From Levilactobacillus yonginensis (GTDB lineage: Bacteria > Bacillota > Bacilli > Lactobacillales > Lactobacillaceae), in contig NZ_RHNO01000004.1 in assembly GCF_003946265.1 (NCBI RefSeq), positions 1 to 64,000 of the forward strand: DNA of 64,000 bases, written 5' to 3'. The notes below the pieces were generated by a model, which worked only from the letters and a program-made list of their open reading frames with translations, did not search any database and was not told where the DNA came from. A program made the translations under genes and the position numbers. Numbering within the stretch: the first letter of the stretch is position 1; the number at the start of each line of letters is the position of its first letter. Positions 63,058-64,000 of this stretch are shown here, piece by piece.

Positions 63058-64000
63058 TTATTTCGCATATTCAACTGACCGGACTTCCCGGATGACGGAA
63101 ACCTTGACGTGACCTGGATAATCCAAGTCGCCCTCAATTTGTTTCTTGATGTCTCGTGCCAAGACAACGGCATCCGTATCGGAAATCTTTTCTGGCCGCA
63201 CAATCACTCGAACTTCTCGGCCCGCTTGGATGGCGAAGCTGTGGTCAACACCGTCAAAGGCATTCGCAACAGTTTCCAACTTGTCCAAACGATGAATGTA
63301 ACTTTCCAAGGAATCTGAGCGTGCGCCTGGCCGCGTCGCTGAGATAATGTCAGCGGTCCCGACCAGTTCCGCAATCACGGATTGCGGCGCCGTTTGATCT
63401 GCCTGAGCAGCGATAGCGTTGACCACAACGGAACTCTCGCGGTACTTCTTGGCGAGTTCCGTTCCCGTTGTGATATAAGAACTATCGTCTTCGTGCTCGG
63501 CAGCACGGCCAATATCATGTAGTAATCCTGCACGTTTTGCTAACGCAACATCCTCACCTAATTCAGCAGCCAGCACCCCAGTGATCTTGGCAACTTCAAT
63601 TGAGTGAGCCAAGGCATTTTGCCCATGAGAAATGCGGAAGTTCAAGCGACCAACCAGCTTGACCAATTCGGGATGCATAGAATGAATCCCCAGGTCAAAC
63701 GTTGCTTGCTCGCCAAGTTCCCGGACATGTTCGTCCAGTTCTTTTTTGGCCTTCGCAACCATTTCTTCAATCCGAGCCGGATGAATCCGCCCGTCTTGAA
63801 TCAACTTCTCTAAAGCAATCTTGGCAACTTCTCGCCGTAATGGGTCAAAGCCACTCAATACAACAGCTTCTGGCGTATCGTCGATGATCAGGTCGATCCC
63901 GGTCAGCGTCTCTAACGTCCGAATATTCCGCCCTTCACGACCGATGATTCGGCCCTTCATGTCGTCATTTGGCAACGTGACCACGGTAATCGTCGTCTCG
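63058..64000 (-). CDS. rny: RNase Y, C-terminal part (gene runs off the window)
   Basis: The last 313 residues of a protein normally about 520 long; the 5' part lies beyond position 64000. The KH domain begins at the edge ([23 protein letters not shown]). The HD domain metal residues are in HSIEVAKI and [14 protein letters not shown], and the conserved C terminus ends in [14 protein letters not shown]. RNase Y is the membrane-bound endonuclease that starts mRNA decay. The missing N terminus should hold the membrane helix and coiled coil. Confidence 0.96.
   Translation of the reverse strand, partial: ETTITVVTLPNDDMKGRIIGREGRNIRTLETLTGIDLIIDDTPEAVVLSGFDPLRREVAKIALEKLIQDGRIHPARIEEMVAKAKKELDEHVRELGEQATFDLGIHSMHPELVKLVGRLNFRISHGQNALAHSIEVAKITGVLAAELGEDVALAKRAGLLHDIGRAAEHEDDSSYITTGTELAKKYRESSVVVNAIAAQADQTAPQSVIAELVGTADIISATRPGARSDSLESYIHRLDKLETVANAFDGVDHSFAIQAGREVRVIVRPEKISDTDAVVLARDIKKQIEGDLDYPGHVKVSVIREVRSVEYAK

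Overview
The window is chromosomal DNA of a low-to-medium GC Gram-positive bacterium of the family Lactobacillaceae. Evidence seen in the sequence: Bacillota-type tandem rRNA promoters and RNA leader, a T-box upstream of alaS, AGGAGG ribosome binding sites with frequent GTG/TTG starts, the mutS-mutL-ruvA-ruvB-yajC and comG-methyltransferase-ackA gene orders, divergent ccpA/pepQ genes, and an LPQTNE cell wall anchor with a KxYKxGKxW signal. LPQTxE anchors are known from the Lactiplantibacillus/Levilactobacillus group; naming the genus is inference only. No insertion sequence, prophage, CRISPR array or tRNA gene was seen.

Layout. The left edge (1-260) is the leader and two tandem promoters of an rRNA operon reading out of the window. 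383-2822 holds S1-domain protein, cyclophilin, PgpA-like and DedA genes. 2887-7948 is a leftward run of phosphatase and phosphoesterase genes with yutD and an aldo/keto reductase. 8143-12000 carries a CycA-like transporter, acetate kinase and a methyltransferase. 12087-15572 is a complete, overlapping comGA-GG competence pseudopilus operon. 15680-19213 is a giant YhgE/Pip-type membrane protein with repeated upstream boxes, followed by yebC. 20189-22513 is a glutamine-type ABC transporter. 22539-31890 is the accessory, cell-surface region: two tandem secreted MucBP/DUF5776 paralogues and a 1467-residue wall-anchored leucine-rich repeat protein. 31928-35275 has an unrecognised membrane protein and ccpA/pepQ. 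35332-37300 is an arsR-arsB cassette with a large operator. 37428-43365 has stress and envelope genes, mscS, the cbpB/murI cluster, yslB and trxA. 43413-53227 is core housekeeping (mutS2, cvpA, zapA, ruvX, ireB, alaS with T-box, cshB, nrnA). 53325-64000 is DNA repair and secretion (dinB, yajC, ruvBA, mutL, mutS), then ymdB and the 3' part of RNase Y.

How it works together. The right third is a genome-maintenance block in which dinB and ruvA each have a CAAAC-N4-GTTT-like dyad at the promoter, suggesting a shared SOS-type control. CcpA has a consensus cre beside its own gene and a near-consensus cre in front of one surface-protein gene, so surface display may respond to carbon supply. The most intriguing unexplained feature is a 160-bp GC-rich, cloverleaf-like element between yajC and dinB (54553-54712). 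Others are a structured stretch and helically phased repeats in front of the YhgE gene, and an imperfect inverted repeat after glnQ.
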